Positions 16,682 to 26,045 of a DNA stretch of 37,588 bases are shown piece after piece (the first letter of the stretch is position 1; every line of letters begins with the position of its first letter). The notes beneath the pieces were generated by a model. The model worked only from the letters and a program-made list of their open reading frames with translations, searched no databases and was not told the DNA's origin. A program made the translations under genes and the position numbers. The DNA comes from an uncultured Parafilimonas sp. (GTDB lineage Bacteria > Bacteroidota > Bacteroidia > Chitinophagales > Chitinophagaceae). The stretch lies in assembly GCA_903882935.1 (NCBI GenBank), contig CAIRZB010000038.1:1-37588 (forward strand), given 5' to 3'.

Positions 16682-17653
16682 GTGGTATCATTTTTAAAAG
16701 AACGGTCAGTACCGGCGGTATTTTGGGCAGTGGCAATTTGCCTTGCCCTGCATGCTTTTTTTTGGGTTACGCCACCTGCTGTTGTCGCAGCCCCTGCCGA
16801 TGGGCTGATGTATTATTTACTGCAACCATTTACCAAGTTACCCGCGTTAGTATTAACGGGATTGTATTTTGTAATAGTAATTGTACAGGCATTGCGTATT
16901 AACAATGTGCTTAACAACAACCGCATGTACGCCAAAGCCACTTTTACAGCGGCATTGTCGTACATTTTATTAACCGCCTTATGGCCCCCTTGCAACAACA
17001 TTAGCTCGGCACTGGTTGTAAACAGTATGGTTATATGGTTGTTGTTCCGTATAGTTAAATTGTACAATGTTAAGCAGCCAAAGGCTTTGTTATACAATAT
17101 TGGCCTAATAAGCGGGTGTGCCGTGCTGTTATATTACCCCGCACTAGGTGTGGTGCCGTTTGTGTTTATAGCACTCGGCGTAACAAGGGCTTTTAGGGTA
17201 AACGAATGGCTGGTGTTGCTGCTTGGCATTATAACCCCCTTTTATTTTTGGGGGTGTTACCTTTTTTTAACGGATCAACTAGGCACCCTAAAAACACTAA
17301 CCGCACTTTTTTACCTACATGGCATAACAGGGGCCGCAAAGCCTATGGCAGTTGCCTTTAGCGGGGCGGGCCTGCTTTTATTGGCGGGCATAATACAATG
17401 GCAATCGCACAGAATATTGCTAATACAAGTACGCAAAACCTGGGCTATACTCTTACTGATGCTTATGTTGTTGGTACCCAGCGTATTTTTATTTAAAACA
17501 GCATGGCCTTTTGCTCTGCTGCTGGGCTGCGTGCCGGCATCGGCCTTGGCCGCGAATGCCTTTTTTTACCCTAAGGGCATTCTGCCTTCGCTGCTGTTTT
17601 GGCTTATTACGGCAGTTATAGTGTATGTTAACTGGCTGGCTTATAAAAATTAG
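16682..17653 (+). CDS. Polytopic membrane protein of unknown function (DUF6427-like)
   Basis: A 323-residue protein with about nine hydrophobic segments and very short loops. It starts with a GTG 18 nt after the secreted protein; the N-terminus MVSFLKERSVPAVFWAVA and the WPPCNN motif after helix three remind me of a Bacteroidota-specific membrane family known as DUF6427, but that is from memory and not checked. No transporter or enzyme signature is visible. It precedes purQ, which has its own -7 element, so a functional link to purine synthesis is doubtful. Confidence 0.75.
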   Translation: MVSFLKERSVPAVFWAVAICLALHAFFWVTPPAVVAAPADGLMYYLLQPFTKLPALVLTGLYFVIVIVQALRINNVLNNNRMYAKATFTAALSYILLTALWPPCNNISSALVVNSMVIWLLFRIVKLYNVKQPKALLYNIGLISGCAVLLYYPALGVVPFVFIALGVTRAFRVNEWLVLLLGIITPFYFWGCYLFLTDQLGTLKTLTALFYLHGITGAAKPMAVAFSGAGLLLLAGIIQWQSHRILLIQVRKTWAILLLMLMLLVPSVFLFKTAWPFALLLGCVPASALAANAFFYPKGILPSLLFWLITAVIVYVNWLAYKN

Positions 17654-17675
17654 CCCTGCCTACCACATTAGTTTT

Positions 17676-17683
17676 TACATTTG
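17676..17683 (+). promoter_or_regulatory. Putative -7 promoter element for purQ
   Basis: TACATTTG matches TAnnTTTG and ends 20 nt before the purQ ATG, in the 50-nt gap after the membrane protein gene. No TTG at the -33 spacing. Confidence 0.5.
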
Positions 17684-17703
17684 CACTTTAAAACAATACT
17701 GGT

Positions 17704-18363
17704 ATGAAATACGGCGTGGTGGTTTTTCCAGGTTCTAATTGCGACAGAGATGCTCAATATGCCTTGGCAGAAGACATGGGCAAAGAAGTTATAATGCTTT
17801 GGCATAAAGATAAAGACTTGGGGATGTTTACCACGGATGACTGTATAATATTGCCCGGCGGTTTCAGTTACGGCGATTACCTGCGTTGCGGTGCCATCGC
17901 ACGCTTTAGCCCAATGATGCAAAGCGTTATTGAGTTTGCCAATAAAGGCGGCAAGGTGTTGGGCGTTTGCAACGGTTTTCAAATACTTTGCGAAAGCGGG
18001 CTGCTGCCCGGTGTATTGTTAAACAATGCGCACCAGCAATTTGTATGCAACAATGTATTTATTAAAACCAACAATGGCGAACCGCTTAAAATACCCATTG
18101 CCCATGGCGACGGTCGTTTTTTTGCGGAAGACCATATATTGGATGAATTGGAGGCCAATAACCAAGTTATTTTTAAATACTGCGATGCCTTAGGCAATAT
18201 TGGCACGGCCTTTAACCCTAATGGTGCAGTACGCAACATAGCCGGTATAAAAAACAAAAATGGCAACGTGTTTGGCATGATGCCCCACCCCGAAAGGGCT
18301 ACTTCGGCCGCGCTGAGCAATACCGATGGAAAGAAGGTTTTTGACATTTTAGGATTGAATTAA
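17704..18363 (+). CDS. purQ: Phosphoribosylformylglycinamidine synthase, glutaminase subunit PurQ
   Basis: Glutamine amidotransferase subunit of FGAM synthase, step four of purine synthesis; it passes ammonia to PurL and needs PurS in the small-subunit type of complex. The N-terminal VVVFPGSNCDRDA, the oxyanion region PGGFSYGDYLRCGA, the nucleophile C89 in GVCNGFQIL, and the H195/E197 pair in MMPHPER form a complete class I glutaminase triad. Length (219) is normal for stand-alone PurQ, so the cell should have the split system, with purL and purS elsewhere. It is followed 56 nt later by the DsbD-like pair on the same strand. Confidence 0.96.
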   Translation: MKYGVVVFPGSNCDRDAQYALAEDMGKEVIMLWHKDKDLGMFTTDDCIILPGGFSYGDYLRCGAIARFSPMMQSVIEFANKGGKVLGVCNGFQILCESGLLPGVLLNNAHQQFVCNNVFIKTNNGEPLKIPIAHGDGRFFAEDHILDELEANNQVIFKYCDALGNIGTAFNPNGAVRNIAGIKNKNGNVFGMMPHPERATSAALSNTDGKKVFDILGLN

Positions 18364-18419
18364 CAATCAAAAACAGAAGGCTGCCCTGTGCCGCTCGTTC
18401 ATACATAAAATAACTTTTC

Positions 18420-18872
18420 ATGAGGCATCTCTTTTTACTGATTATTGCATTTTGCGGTGTTTCCATGGCTTTTGGCCAATTGGAAAACCCTGTTCAATGG
18501 ACTTTTGCTGCAACAAAAAAGGCTGACAAGGCCTATGAGGTGATGATAACTGCTACCTTGGCCAAGCCTTGGCATATTTATTCGCAAACCACGCCCGACG
18601 GGGGGCCTGCGCCAACCAAGATTGTTTTTAAAGCTAACCCCCTTGTTGTAAAGGATGGCATTGTTAAAGAAACAGGCAGTTTGCAAACCATACACGACCA
18701 AAATTTTGGAGTGGATGTAAAGTATTATTCAGACAAAGTGGTGTTTACCCAGTTGTTAAAACTAAAAGCGGGCGTTAAAACCCATGCCACCGGCGATGTG
18801 GAATACATGGTTTGTAACGACAGCAAATGCCTGCCGCCCAAAAAACTGCCTTTCGATATTGTTTTGCAATAA
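18420..18872 (+). CDS. Stand-alone DsbD-alpha-like periplasmic protein
   Basis: A 150-residue exported protein with a signal peptide (LFLLIIAFCGVSMAFGQ) and one domain like the N-terminal alpha domain of DsbD: an early block ending in PWHIYSQTTPDGGPAPT, then strands, then the C-terminal YMVCNDSKCLPPKKLPF. C132 and C137 with the following LPP match the active-site cysteine pair of DsbD-alpha (C103 and C109 in E. coli), which receives electrons from the C-terminal thioredoxin domain and passes them to periplasmic partners. It starts 56 nt after purQ and is followed after 11 nt by a full-length DsbD whose own N-terminal domain lacks cysteines, so the two probably work together. Confidence 0.8.
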   Translation: MRHLFLLIIAFCGVSMAFGQLENPVQWTFAATKKADKAYEVMITATLAKPWHIYSQTTPDGGPAPTKIVFKANPLVVKDGIVKETGSLQTIHDQNFGVDVKYYSDKVVFTQLLKLKAGVKTHATGDVEYMVCNDSKCLPPKKLPFDIVLQ

Positions 18873-18883
18873 AAACTGAGTAA

Positions 18884-20830
18884 ATGAAAAAATATCCCTT
18901 GCTGCTTGCTTTAGTTTTCAGCAGCATGCTTTCTTATGCCCAGTCTGGCAATACAGTTAACTGGAGCGTAACATCAACGCGTATTTCCACAAATAAATAT
19001 GAATTTAAGGCCACAGGCAATATTCCTACTGGTTGGCATTTGTATGGGATAAATACTGGCATCGACGGTTTAGACCCTGTAAAATTCACCTTCGACTATC
19101 CAAATGCCAAACCCTCTGGCCTTGTAACCTTCAGCAAAACTGCAGAGGTAATTGTTGACCCTTTATTCGAAAACAAAAGAATCAATGTTTATTCCGGGGC
19201 AATAGACGTAACGCAGGTAGTTGTAATTGATAGTCTTGTACCCGCTACCTTAAAAGTTTCCGTTTCCGCCAACATCGGAAAGGCTGGAGAATTTATTCCG
19301 CTGGATTCATCTTTTGTAGTGGCATTGGAGGGCGGCACCGATGTTGCGGCTGATGCCAAACGAATTAAAATTGCCAGCATCGATACCAATAAACCACTGA
19401 GTAATTACGGTAGTTCAACGGAGGTAAAAGGCAGTTTGTTGGCTATATTTTTTATCGGTTTTCTGGGTGGGTTTATCGCATTGCTTACCCCTTGTGTTTT
19501 CCCAATGATACCAGTAACGGTTTCCTTCTTCACCAAAAGGGCGTCCAACCGCAAGCAAGGTATTAGCAACGGGCTGCTGTATGGATTTTTTATTTTTCTT
19601 ATTTATGTGCTGGTAAGTGTGCCATTCCACCTGTTAAACTTAAACCCGGCAGTTTTAAACAGTATTTCAACCAGTGCCGGATTAAACATTTTCTTTTTTA
19701 TAATTTTTATAGTGTTTTCCATTTCCTTTTTTGGATACTTTGAAATAAGCCTCCCTGGCAATTTGGCCAATAAAACTGATTCGCAAAGCGGGCTTGGCAC
19801 CATCGGAGGTATATTTTTCATGGCACTCACCCTTACCATTGTGTCATTTTCATGTACGGGCCCTATCTTGGGTTCGTTACTGGTAGGGTCGTTAAGCGGT
19901 GGGGCATGGCCATTAACAGCTGGCCTGGCTGGCTTTGGCCTTGCACTGGCATTACCATTTGCAGTGTTTGCTATTTTCCCTAATCTACTAAAAGCGCTGC
20001 CAAAGTCTGGCGGGTGGCTCGATACTGTAAAAAAGGTGCTGGCCTTTGTGGAACTTGCATTGGCGTTTAAATTCCTATCCAATGCAGACCTTGTAATGCA
20101 TTGGGGGCTTTTAAAAAGGGAAGTGTTTATCGGTATTTGGCTTATTGTTAGCATAGGCCTGGTGTTGTACCTGTTTGGCATACTGCGGCTTCCGCATGAT
20201 TACAAGGGCATGAAAATAAGCACTGGCAGAAAAATTACGGCAGTGATTGTCATTTTATTTGCCATATACATAGCCCCAGCCATAACACAGTCTAAATATG
20301 CCAATTTAAAATTTTTAAGCGGCTTCCCCCCGCCGCTTAGTTACAGCATTTATGGCAAAGAAAATAACAAAGGCAGGGGCTTGGAACCTAATGTAATAAA
20401 TGATTATAACAAGGCGCTGCAATTATCGAAACAGCAACACAAGCCGTTGTTGATTGATTTTACAGGTTGGGCTTGTGTTAATTGCCGCAAGATGGAAGAA
20501 AATGTTTGGACACAGCCGGAGGTTTACAAGTACATAAAAGACAACTACATTTTGGTTTCGTTATATGTGGATGACAGGGCTTCGCTCCCCATTCTTGAGC
20601 AATTGCCTGCTTACACTACCAGCGACGGCCACCAACGGGAGATATTAACAGCAGGTGATAAATGGGCTACCTTTGAATATGAAAATATTAAGCAGCAGGC
20701 ACAGCCGTACTATGTGTTGTTGAATAATGAAGAAAAACTGCTTAACAACCCAGTGGCGTACACACCCGATGCAGGGGATTACCTAAAATGGCTGCAAAAC
20801 GGCAAAGAAACATTTGATAAAAACAAATAA
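18884..20830 (+). CDS. dsbD: Thiol:disulfide interchange protein DsbD (N-terminal domain without cysteines)
   Basis: Carries reducing power from cytoplasmic thioredoxin across the inner membrane to periplasmic thiol proteins. Order of parts in 648 residues: signal peptide (ending LSYAQ); an alpha-like domain to about residue 165; the eight-helix CcdA-like core with C204 (LTPCVFPM) and C324 (SFSCTGP), 120 apart, close to the 122 of E. coli DsbD; and a C-terminal thioredoxin domain with C531-V-N-C534 in GWACVNCRKME. Oddity: the alpha-like domain (GWHLYGINTGIDGLDP) has no cysteine, and at the expected site reads GKAGEFIPLDSSF. The redox pair is instead on the separate protein encoded just upstream. 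A strong terminator follows directly. Confidence 0.93.
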   Translation: MKKYPLLLALVFSSMLSYAQSGNTVNWSVTSTRISTNKYEFKATGNIPTGWHLYGINTGIDGLDPVKFTFDYPNAKPSGLVTFSKTAEVIVDPLFENKRINVYSGAIDVTQVVVIDSLVPATLKVSVSANIGKAGEFIPLDSSFVVALEGGTDVAADAKRIKIASIDTNKPLSNYGSSTEVKGSLLAIFFIGFLGGFIALLTPCVFPMIPVTVSFFTKRASNRKQGISNGLLYGFFIFLIYVLVSVPFHLLNLNPAVLNSISTSAGLNIFFFIIFIVFSISFFGYFEISLPGNLANKTDSQSGLGTIGGIFFMALTLTIVSFSCTGPILGSLLVGSLSGGAWPLTAGLAGFGLALALPFAVFAIFPNLLKALPKSGGWLDTVKKVLAFVELALAFKFLSNADLVMHWGLLKREVFIGIWLIVSIGLVLYLFGILRLPHDYKGMKISTGRKITAVIVILFAIYIAPAITQSKYANLKFLSGFPPPLSYSIYGKENNKGRGLEPNVINDYNKALQLSKQQHKPLLIDFTGWACVNCRKMEENVWTQPEVYKYIKDNYILVSLYVDDRASLPILEQLPAYTTSDGHQREILTAGDKWATFEYENIKQQAQPYYVLLNNEEKLLNNPVAYTPDAGDYLKWLQNGKETFDKNK

Positions 20831-20837
20831 CGCAATT

Positions 20838-20868
20838 AAAAAGCCCCCTGCAAAACAGGGGGCTTTTT
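20838..20868 (+). terminator. Rho-independent terminator after dsbD
   Basis: A perfect 13-bp stem AAAAAGCCCCCTG / CAGGGGGCTTTTT with a 5-nt CAAAA loop, starting 7 nt after the dsbD stop. The A and T tracts on both sides would let it work in both directions, but the convergent sigma-factor gene ends about 200 nt away. Confidence 0.93.
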
Positions 20869-21072
20869 AACGCTTATGCGTATTTGCCAATAAAGCTTGC
20901 CACCGGCCCTTAATATTGTGCATGGCAAGTTTTCGGGGGAAACATCAATCACACAAAACCCGCGGCACAGTGGCAATATGTTTATTTATCTATTCGTTGT
21001 TATTAAACAATGTAAAGTTGGCAAACTTTTTATTTACGTAACATTAAATTTTCTTTAAACCGCCAATTTTAA

Positions 21073-21651
21073 TTACGCGGTTAGTTGTTTTTCCGTCATC
21101 ATTTTACGCAGGTTAATCAATCCATACCGCATTCTGCCCAAAGCCGTGTTAATACTACAATTGGTAAGCTCTGCAATTTCTTTAAAACTCATATCGCCAA
21201 AATGCCTCAACACAATTACCTCACGCTGCTCATCCGGCAATTGGTTTAGCATGCGGTGTACACGGTCGTACCCTTGGTTGCGTATTATTTTTTGTTCAGC
21301 GTTTTCGTTCACCACCACAATGGTGTCAAAAATATCAATATTGTCGTGGGTAACAATTGCTGGGGTACGCTTAACCTTTCTAAAATGGTCAACACATAGG
21401 TTATGGGCTATCCGCATGGCCCAGGGCAAAAACTTGCCCTCCTCATTGTACCGTTTGCTACGCAGGGTATCTATCACCCGCACAAACGTCTCCTGAAAAA
21501 GGTCTTCCGCCAAGTACTTGTCTTTTACAATAAATAATATGGAACTAAACAGTTTGTCTTTATAACGTTTTATCAATGCTTCAAAAGCATAGGGGCTTCC
21601 GTCTTGGAAGGCAAGGATAAGCTGCGTGTCGGTTAGGTTTTGTGTACTCAT
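21073..21651 (-). CDS. ECF-type RNA polymerase sigma factor
   Basis: A 192-residue sigma-70 family protein of the extracytoplasmic-function group. Region 2 is at the N-terminus (FEALIKRYKDKLF...YLAEDLFQETFVRV...FLPWAMRIAHNLCVDHFR), and region 4 at the C-terminus (LPDEQREVIVLRHFGDMSFKEIAELTNCSINTALGRMRYGLINLR) has a helix-turn-helix for the -35 region; regions 3 and 1 are absent as expected. The start MSTQNLTDTQ at 21651 is preferred over upstream ATGs at 21657 and 21684. No anti-sigma gene is adjacent, unlike many FecI-type ECFs of this phylum, so it may act without a linked anti-sigma. It is divergent from uvrA. Confidence 0.92.
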   Translation of the reverse strand: MSTQNLTDTQLILAFQDGSPYAFEALIKRYKDKLFSSILFIVKDKYLAEDLFQETFVRVIDTLRSKRYNEEGKFLPWAMRIAHNLCVDHFRKVKRTPAIVTHDNIDIFDTIVVVNENAEQKIIRNQGYDRVHRMLNQLPDEQREVIVLRHFGDMSFKEIAELTNCSINTALGRMRYGLINLRKMMTEKQLTA

Positions 21652-21684
21652 ATACATGCCGTTAATTGGGGTAATGCATACCAT

Positions 21685-22157
21685 TATATACCAAAGACTA
21701 ATTTATTCAGTAAAAATGGCTGTGAGTACAATTGCGTAATAGGCGGAGTGTTTGTTTGTTATTACAATGTGAAATTACGAGTCTGTTTTAAAAACGCTGC
21801 ACGCAATATGCAAAAGATTTGTGAAAGCATAACTAACCCCTAAATCTTTTTGCAACACCAGCAACGTTTCGCTTGGCTAATATAATTAATTTTTACCAAT
21901 AATTTTTAAACTTGCTACATTTTAATTCTTCCCAGGCCAATGCAACCATCATACCCATTTTTAACATGACTGTTCGTATGTTGCAAACATTGCAGCCGAG
22001 CCTTAGTATTTTTTATGTATGCCCCGGCTATAAATTATGCCAAAACAACAATGTTACCTAAATTGCCAGTCTGCCTACATTAATTAAAATGTACAATTTT
22101 AAACAGCACGCTGTTATTTACTGTTAAGTACATACGGCAAAAGCGCAGAAAAGTATT
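21685..22157. other. Divergent intergenic region, sigma factor / uvrA
   Basis: About 470 nt, AT-rich, with no ORF that looks coding. It must hold the promoters of both genes, but I found no exact TAnnTTTG element on either strand; CCAAAGACTA at 21691-21700 is a near match for the sigma gene with one base too many in the spacer. Around 22086-22104 there is an imperfect AT-rich palindrome (TTAAAATGTACAATTTTAA). Nothing else was recognised. Confidence 0.5.
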
Positions 22158-25046
22158 ATGGTTACAACAATTTCAGAAAAAAAATATACAGTAGGTACCA
22201 CAACTGCGGCAAAACCTGCCGTTAACGACATAGTAGTTAAAGGTGCCAGGGTGCATAACCTTAAAAATGTTACGGTTTCTTTTCCCCGTAACAAGTTTAT
22301 TGTGGTAACAGGGGTATCGGGCAGCGGCAAGTCGTCCCTAACCATCGACACCCTTTTTGCCGAAGGCCAGCGCAGGTATGCCGAAAGCCTTAGCGCCTAC
22401 GCCCGCCAGTTTATGCAGCGCATGGCCAAACCCGATGTAGATTATATTAAAGGCCTTTGCCCCGCCATAGCCATTGAGCAAAAAGTAATTACCCGCACGC
22501 CGCGCAGTACCGTGGGCAGCATGACGGAAATTTACGATTACCTGCGGCTGCTGTTTGCCAGGGCGGGCAAAACAATATCGCCCATCAGCGGGCGGGAGGT
22601 AAAGAAAGACGACGTGCCAGAGGTTGTAAATGCCGTAAAGCAACTGCCCCTTGGCGAAAGGGCTGTTATGTTGGTGGCCTTTAAACAACATGTAAAAAGG
22701 CAGGCAAGGGAAGAGTTAAACATTTTGGTGCAAAAAGGCTTTTCAAGAATCTATACCAGAACCTTGCAGGCCGATGGCAACACCGCATCGGAAACATATA
22801 GGATAGAAGACCTGCTGGAACAGGATGACGACGCCTTAAAAACCACACTGGCTTTTGCAAAAGGCAGAGAAATTTATTTGTTGGTTGACCGTATAGTGGC
22901 CAAAGATTTTGACGAAGACGACATACACCGCCTGGCCGACTCCGCCGGCACCGCTTTTTACGAAGGCGAGGGCGAGATGTACTTAGAGCTAAACGGCGCC
23001 AAACTGCTGCATTTTAGCAATAAATTTGAGCTGGATGGCATACAGTTTGAGGAGCCTGTACCCAACCTTTTCTCCTTCAACAACCCCTTTGGTGCCTGCC
23101 CCACCTGCGAAGGGTTTAGCCAGGTGCTGGGCATTGACGAAGACTTGGTGATACCCGACAGGCGGCTAAGCGTTTTTGACGGTGCCGTGGCACCTTGGAA
23201 GGGCGATAAGCTAGGCCTGTGGCGCGACCAGTTTGTGAAGGCGGCAAGGAGTATAGATTTTCCGGTACATAAGCCTGTGGCCGACCTTACCCCCTCACAA
23301 TATAACACACTATGGAACGGGGCTGGCAACGCTTTGGGAATACACGCTTTTTTTAAAGAAGTGGAGCAAAACCTATACAAGGTACAGTACAGGGTGCTGT
23401 TGAGCCGTTACCGCGGCCGCACCACCTGCCCCGACTGCCATGGCTACCGCCTACGCAAAGAGGCTTTGTATGTAAAAGTAGCGGGCATGCATATTGGCCA
23501 GTTGTGCGAAATGCAAACCAAAGACCTGGATGTTTGGTTTAAGCAACTCACCCTTTCAGACCACGACACACAGGTGGCCAAACGTATTTTGCTGGAGGTA
23601 AACCAACGCTTGCAAACCTTGATTGACGTAGGGCTGGGCTACCTTACCCTCAACAGGCTGGCCAACACCTTAAGCGGCGGCGAAAGCCAGCGCATACAAC
23701 TTACCCGCAGCTTGGGCAGCAACCTAACCAACTCGTTATATATCTTAGACGAGCCTTCCATTGGCCTGCACTCGCGCGATACAGAAAAGCTTATAAAAGT
23801 ATTGAAGCAACTGCGCGACTCGGGCAATACCGTAGTGGTGGTGGAGCATGACGAGATGATGATGCGAGAGGCCGACCATATTATTGACATGGGCCCCTTT
23901 GCATCCCACCTAGGCGGTGATGTAGTGGCCGAGGGTAACTACGACGAAATAATCAACAACCCGCTAAGCCTAACCGGCAAGTACCTGAGCGGCACCTTAA
24001 CGATTGACGCACCAAAGGCCACCCGCAAATGGACCCGCAGCATAACCTTGGAGGATGTAAGACATAACAACCTTAAAGGCATTACAGTGCAGTTTCCGCT
24101 AAACGTTATGTGCGTAGTAAGCGGCGTTAGCGGCAGTGGCAAAACCACCTTGGTAAAACAAGTATTGTACCCCGCCCTAAAAAAATTAAAAGGCGAGTTT
24201 GTTGACAAAGTAGGTTTTCACCGGGCTTTGTCGGGCGATGTGGAACTGATTAACCAAATAGAGATGATTGACCAGAACCCGATAGGTAAATCATCGCGCA
24301 GCAACCCCGTTACCTACATAAAGGCCTACGACGAAATACGCGAGCTGTATGCCAACCAGCCACTGGCCAAAATGCGCGGCTTCCAGCCAAAGCATTTTTC
24401 TTTTAATGTAGACGGCGGGCGTTGCGACACCTGCAAAGGCGAAGGCGAACAGGTAGTTGAAATGCAGTTTTTGGCCGATGTGCACTTAACCTGCGAAGTA
24501 TGCGGTGGCAAACGCTTTAAGGAGGAAGTATTGGAAGTGCAATACAAAGGCAAGAGCGTTTTTGACATATTGGACATGAGCGTAGATGATGCCATAGCTT
24601 TTTTTGCCACGCCCATAGCAGTCGGCAAAGACAAAGAAGGCACAAATATTGCCAAAGCCCTGCAACCCCTGCAAGATGTTGGCTTGGGCTATGTAAAGCT
24701 GGGCCAAAGCAGCGACACCTTGAGTGGCGGCGAGGCGCAACGTGTTAAGCTGGCCAGCTTTTTAGGCAAAAGCAAAAGCACCGGCCATATATTGTTTGTG
24801 TTTGACGAACCCACCACAGGCTTGCATTTTCATGACATCAAGAAACTGCTGGCATCCTTTAACGCATTGATTGAGCAGGGGCATTCCATCCTGATTATTG
24901 AACACAATACCGACGTGTTAAAAAGCGCTGATTGGCTGATTGACCTTGGCCCCGAAGCAGGCGACGCGGGCGGCAATTTAGTATTTGCCGGCGTGCCTAA
25001 AGACATTAAGAAAGTAAAGGAAAGTTATACGGGCAGGTTTTTGTAG
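22158..25046 (+). CDS. uvrA: Excinuclease ABC subunit A
   Basis: Damage-recognition ATPase of nucleotide excision repair, working as a dimer with UvrB. Two ABC ATPase modules are complete: Walker A at residues 52-60 (GVSGSGKSS) and about 654-661 (GVSGSGKTT), with signatures LSGGESQRIQL near 505 and LSGGEAQRVKL near 855. The segment between Walker A and the first cysteine block includes the UvrB-binding insertion, so this is not the short UvrA2 type. Cysteine pairs CPTC (about 315) and CPDC (about 424) and the insertion CDTC...CEVC (about 756-781) form the zinc modules. At 962 residues it is slightly long; the first ~22 residues (MVTTISEKKYTVGTTTAAKP) are an extension before VKGARVHNLKNV. No LexA-type site was recognised. 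Confidence 0.96.
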   Translation: MVTTISEKKYTVGTTTAAKPAVNDIVVKGARVHNLKNVTVSFPRNKFIVVTGVSGSGKSSLTIDTLFAEGQRRYAESLSAYARQFMQRMAKPDVDYIKGLCPAIAIEQKVITRTPRSTVGSMTEIYDYLRLLFARAGKTISPISGREVKKDDVPEVVNAVKQLPLGERAVMLVAFKQHVKRQAREELNILVQKGFSRIYTRTLQADGNTASETYRIEDLLEQDDDALKTTLAFAKGREIYLLVDRIVAKDFDEDDIHRLADSAGTAFYEGEGEMYLELNGAKLLHFSNKFELDGIQFEEPVPNLFSFNNPFGACPTCEGFSQVLGIDEDLVIPDRRLSVFDGAVAPWKGDKLGLWRDQFVKAARSIDFPVHKPVADLTPSQYNTLWNGAGNALGIHAFFKEVEQNLYKVQYRVLLSRYRGRTTCPDCHGYRLRKEALYVKVAGMHIGQLCEMQTKDLDVWFKQLTLSDHDTQVAKRILLEVNQRLQTLIDVGLGYLTLNRLANTLSGGESQRIQLTRSLGSNLTNSLYILDEPSIGLHSRDTEKLIKVLKQLRDSGNTVVVVEHDEMMMREADHIIDMGPFASHLGGDVVAEGNYDEIINNPLSLTGKYLSGTLTIDAPKATRKWTRSITLEDVRHNNLKGITVQFPLNVMCVVSGVSGSGKTTLVKQVLYPALKKLKGEFVDKVGFHRALSGDVELINQIEMIDQNPIGKSSRSNPVTYIKAYDEIRELYANQPLAKMRGFQPKHFSFNVDGGRCDTCKGEGEQVVEMQFLADVHLTCEVCGGKRFKEEVLEVQYKGKSVFDILDMSVDDAIAFFATPIAVGKDKEGTNIAKALQPLQDVGLGYVKLGQSSDTLSGGEAQRVKLASFLGKSKSTGHILFVFDEPTTGLHFHDIKKLLASFNALIEQGHSILIIEHNTDVLKSADWLIDLGPEAGDAGGNLVFAGVPKDIKKVKESYTGRFL

Positions 25047-25250
25047 AAACATATTCTTTCGTTTAAAAAGTGTAATAGCATTGCCATATACTATTACACA
25101 AAAACCAATGAAGAATGCTTTAAAATTTCGCATGCCGTAACGCTTAGTGTTGGCAATAACACAAAAAAAGGTCAATCACTCATTACAATATTTTAGCACT
25201 ATTGGTTAAGCATAAGGTAAAATAATTATAAGCTTTTATCACGCTTTATA

Positions 25251-25258
25251 TACTTTTG
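25251..25258 (+). promoter_or_regulatory. Putative -7 promoter element of the uptake cluster
   Basis: TACTTTTG matches TAnnTTTG. It overlaps the TTG that opens the following ORF at 25256, so either that protein starts further in or its message is practically leaderless. No -33 TTG at the expected spacing. No Fur-like palindrome was recognised near it. Confidence 0.4.
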
Positions 25259-25657
25259 CAAAAACTGCGGCTTATCATTTCAATAAATCAAATAGTAGCT
25301 TTTTCAATACTTGTTATGCTGTTTGCGCAAACCTTCAGCAAAACGTTTATTGTATTTGATTATTATAGCAACACCGCAACCTATGCTAAAAGCTGTGTAA
25401 ACAAAAGCAAACCCTGGATGCATTGTAACGGCAAATGCCAGATGATGAAAAAAATGCAGCAGGAAGATACCAAAGACCAGCAAAACCCCGAACGTAAAAC
25501 AGAAAACAAACAGGAAACTGTACTTTCATCCAAATCATTTTTCGCGGCAATCAACACCCCTTTTTTCACCCTGTTACACAGTGTTAAAAAAGCGGCAAAC
25601 ACTGGTGCAGCTTGCGTTGGCAGGCCGCACGATATTTTTCATCCACCACAGGCATAG
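25256..25657 (+). CDS. Small exported protein with a Cys/Lys metal-site-like motif
   Basis: Up to 133 residues with a hydrophobic N-terminus (LIISINQIVAFSILVMLFAQ) that may be a signal or anchor. The core is SCVNKSKPWMHCNGKCQMMKK, in which three cysteines and a histidine lie within 18 residues, and the pattern C-x(2-3)-K-x(2)-P-x(2)-HCNGKC suggests metal binding or a disulfide. A charged Glu/Lys/Gln-rich stretch follows. The family is not named here; similar small proteins upstream of TonB-dependent receptors are familiar to me in this phylum, from memory only. The TTG start at 25256 overlaps a -7 element; an ATG at 25316 would remove most of the hydrophobic segment, so the start is unsettled. 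Confidence 0.6.
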   Translation: MQKLRLIISINQIVAFSILVMLFAQTFSKTFIVFDYYSNTATYAKSCVNKSKPWMHCNGKCQMMKKMQQEDTKDQQNPERKTENKQETVLSSKSFFAAINTPFFTLLHSVKKAANTGAACVGRPHDIFHPPQA

Positions 25658-25907
25658 CCCTTTTATTTATTGCGTTGTACTGCTGGCCTGTAATACAGGC
25701 AGCTTATATGCGCATGCTGTTTACCCAAGGCATTTACACTTGTAACAAACCGGCCAATTGTACGGGGCAGTATGGTATACAATACTGTTACACCCGTTTG
25801 GCACTGCTGTTTGTATGCCTTCTTTAAATACACTAACACGCAAAAAAAATATGCCTAGTGGTGCGGGCATTTTATTGCCCAACATTAACTAAACCAATAC
25901 AACAGTT

Positions 25908-26036
25908 ATGGCACAACACTTTAACAGCGATACCGAGCGCATTGCGGCAATAAAAAATGGCAGGCGGCTTATTATGGCCATATTGATTATTGTTATATCC
26001 ATCTTGGTATACACTGCTTACAAAACTTTCTTTTAA
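25908..26036 (+). CDS. 42-residue single-pass membrane peptide
   Basis: ATG at 25908 to TAA at 26034-26036. The protein starts MAQHFNSDTERIAAIKNGRR, a charged, probably cytoplasmic part, then one hydrophobic helix (LIMAILIIVISILVYTAY) and ends KTFF. The charge pattern and the 9-nt distance to the receptor start support a real gene cotranscribed with it. The family is not recognised. It may be an accessory subunit of the uptake system, for example holding the PepSY protein or a TonB complex, but this is only inferred from position. Confidence 0.7.
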   Translation: MAQHFNSDTERIAAIKNGRRLIMAILIIVISILVYTAYKTFF

Positions 26037-26045
26037 ATATTTACA

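Noticed and set aside
25612-25827. 71-codon hydrophobic frame downstream of the Cys-motif protein
   Set aside because: It overlaps the end of the upstream gene in another frame and has no clear start context; less convincing than the 42-residue ORF that follows.
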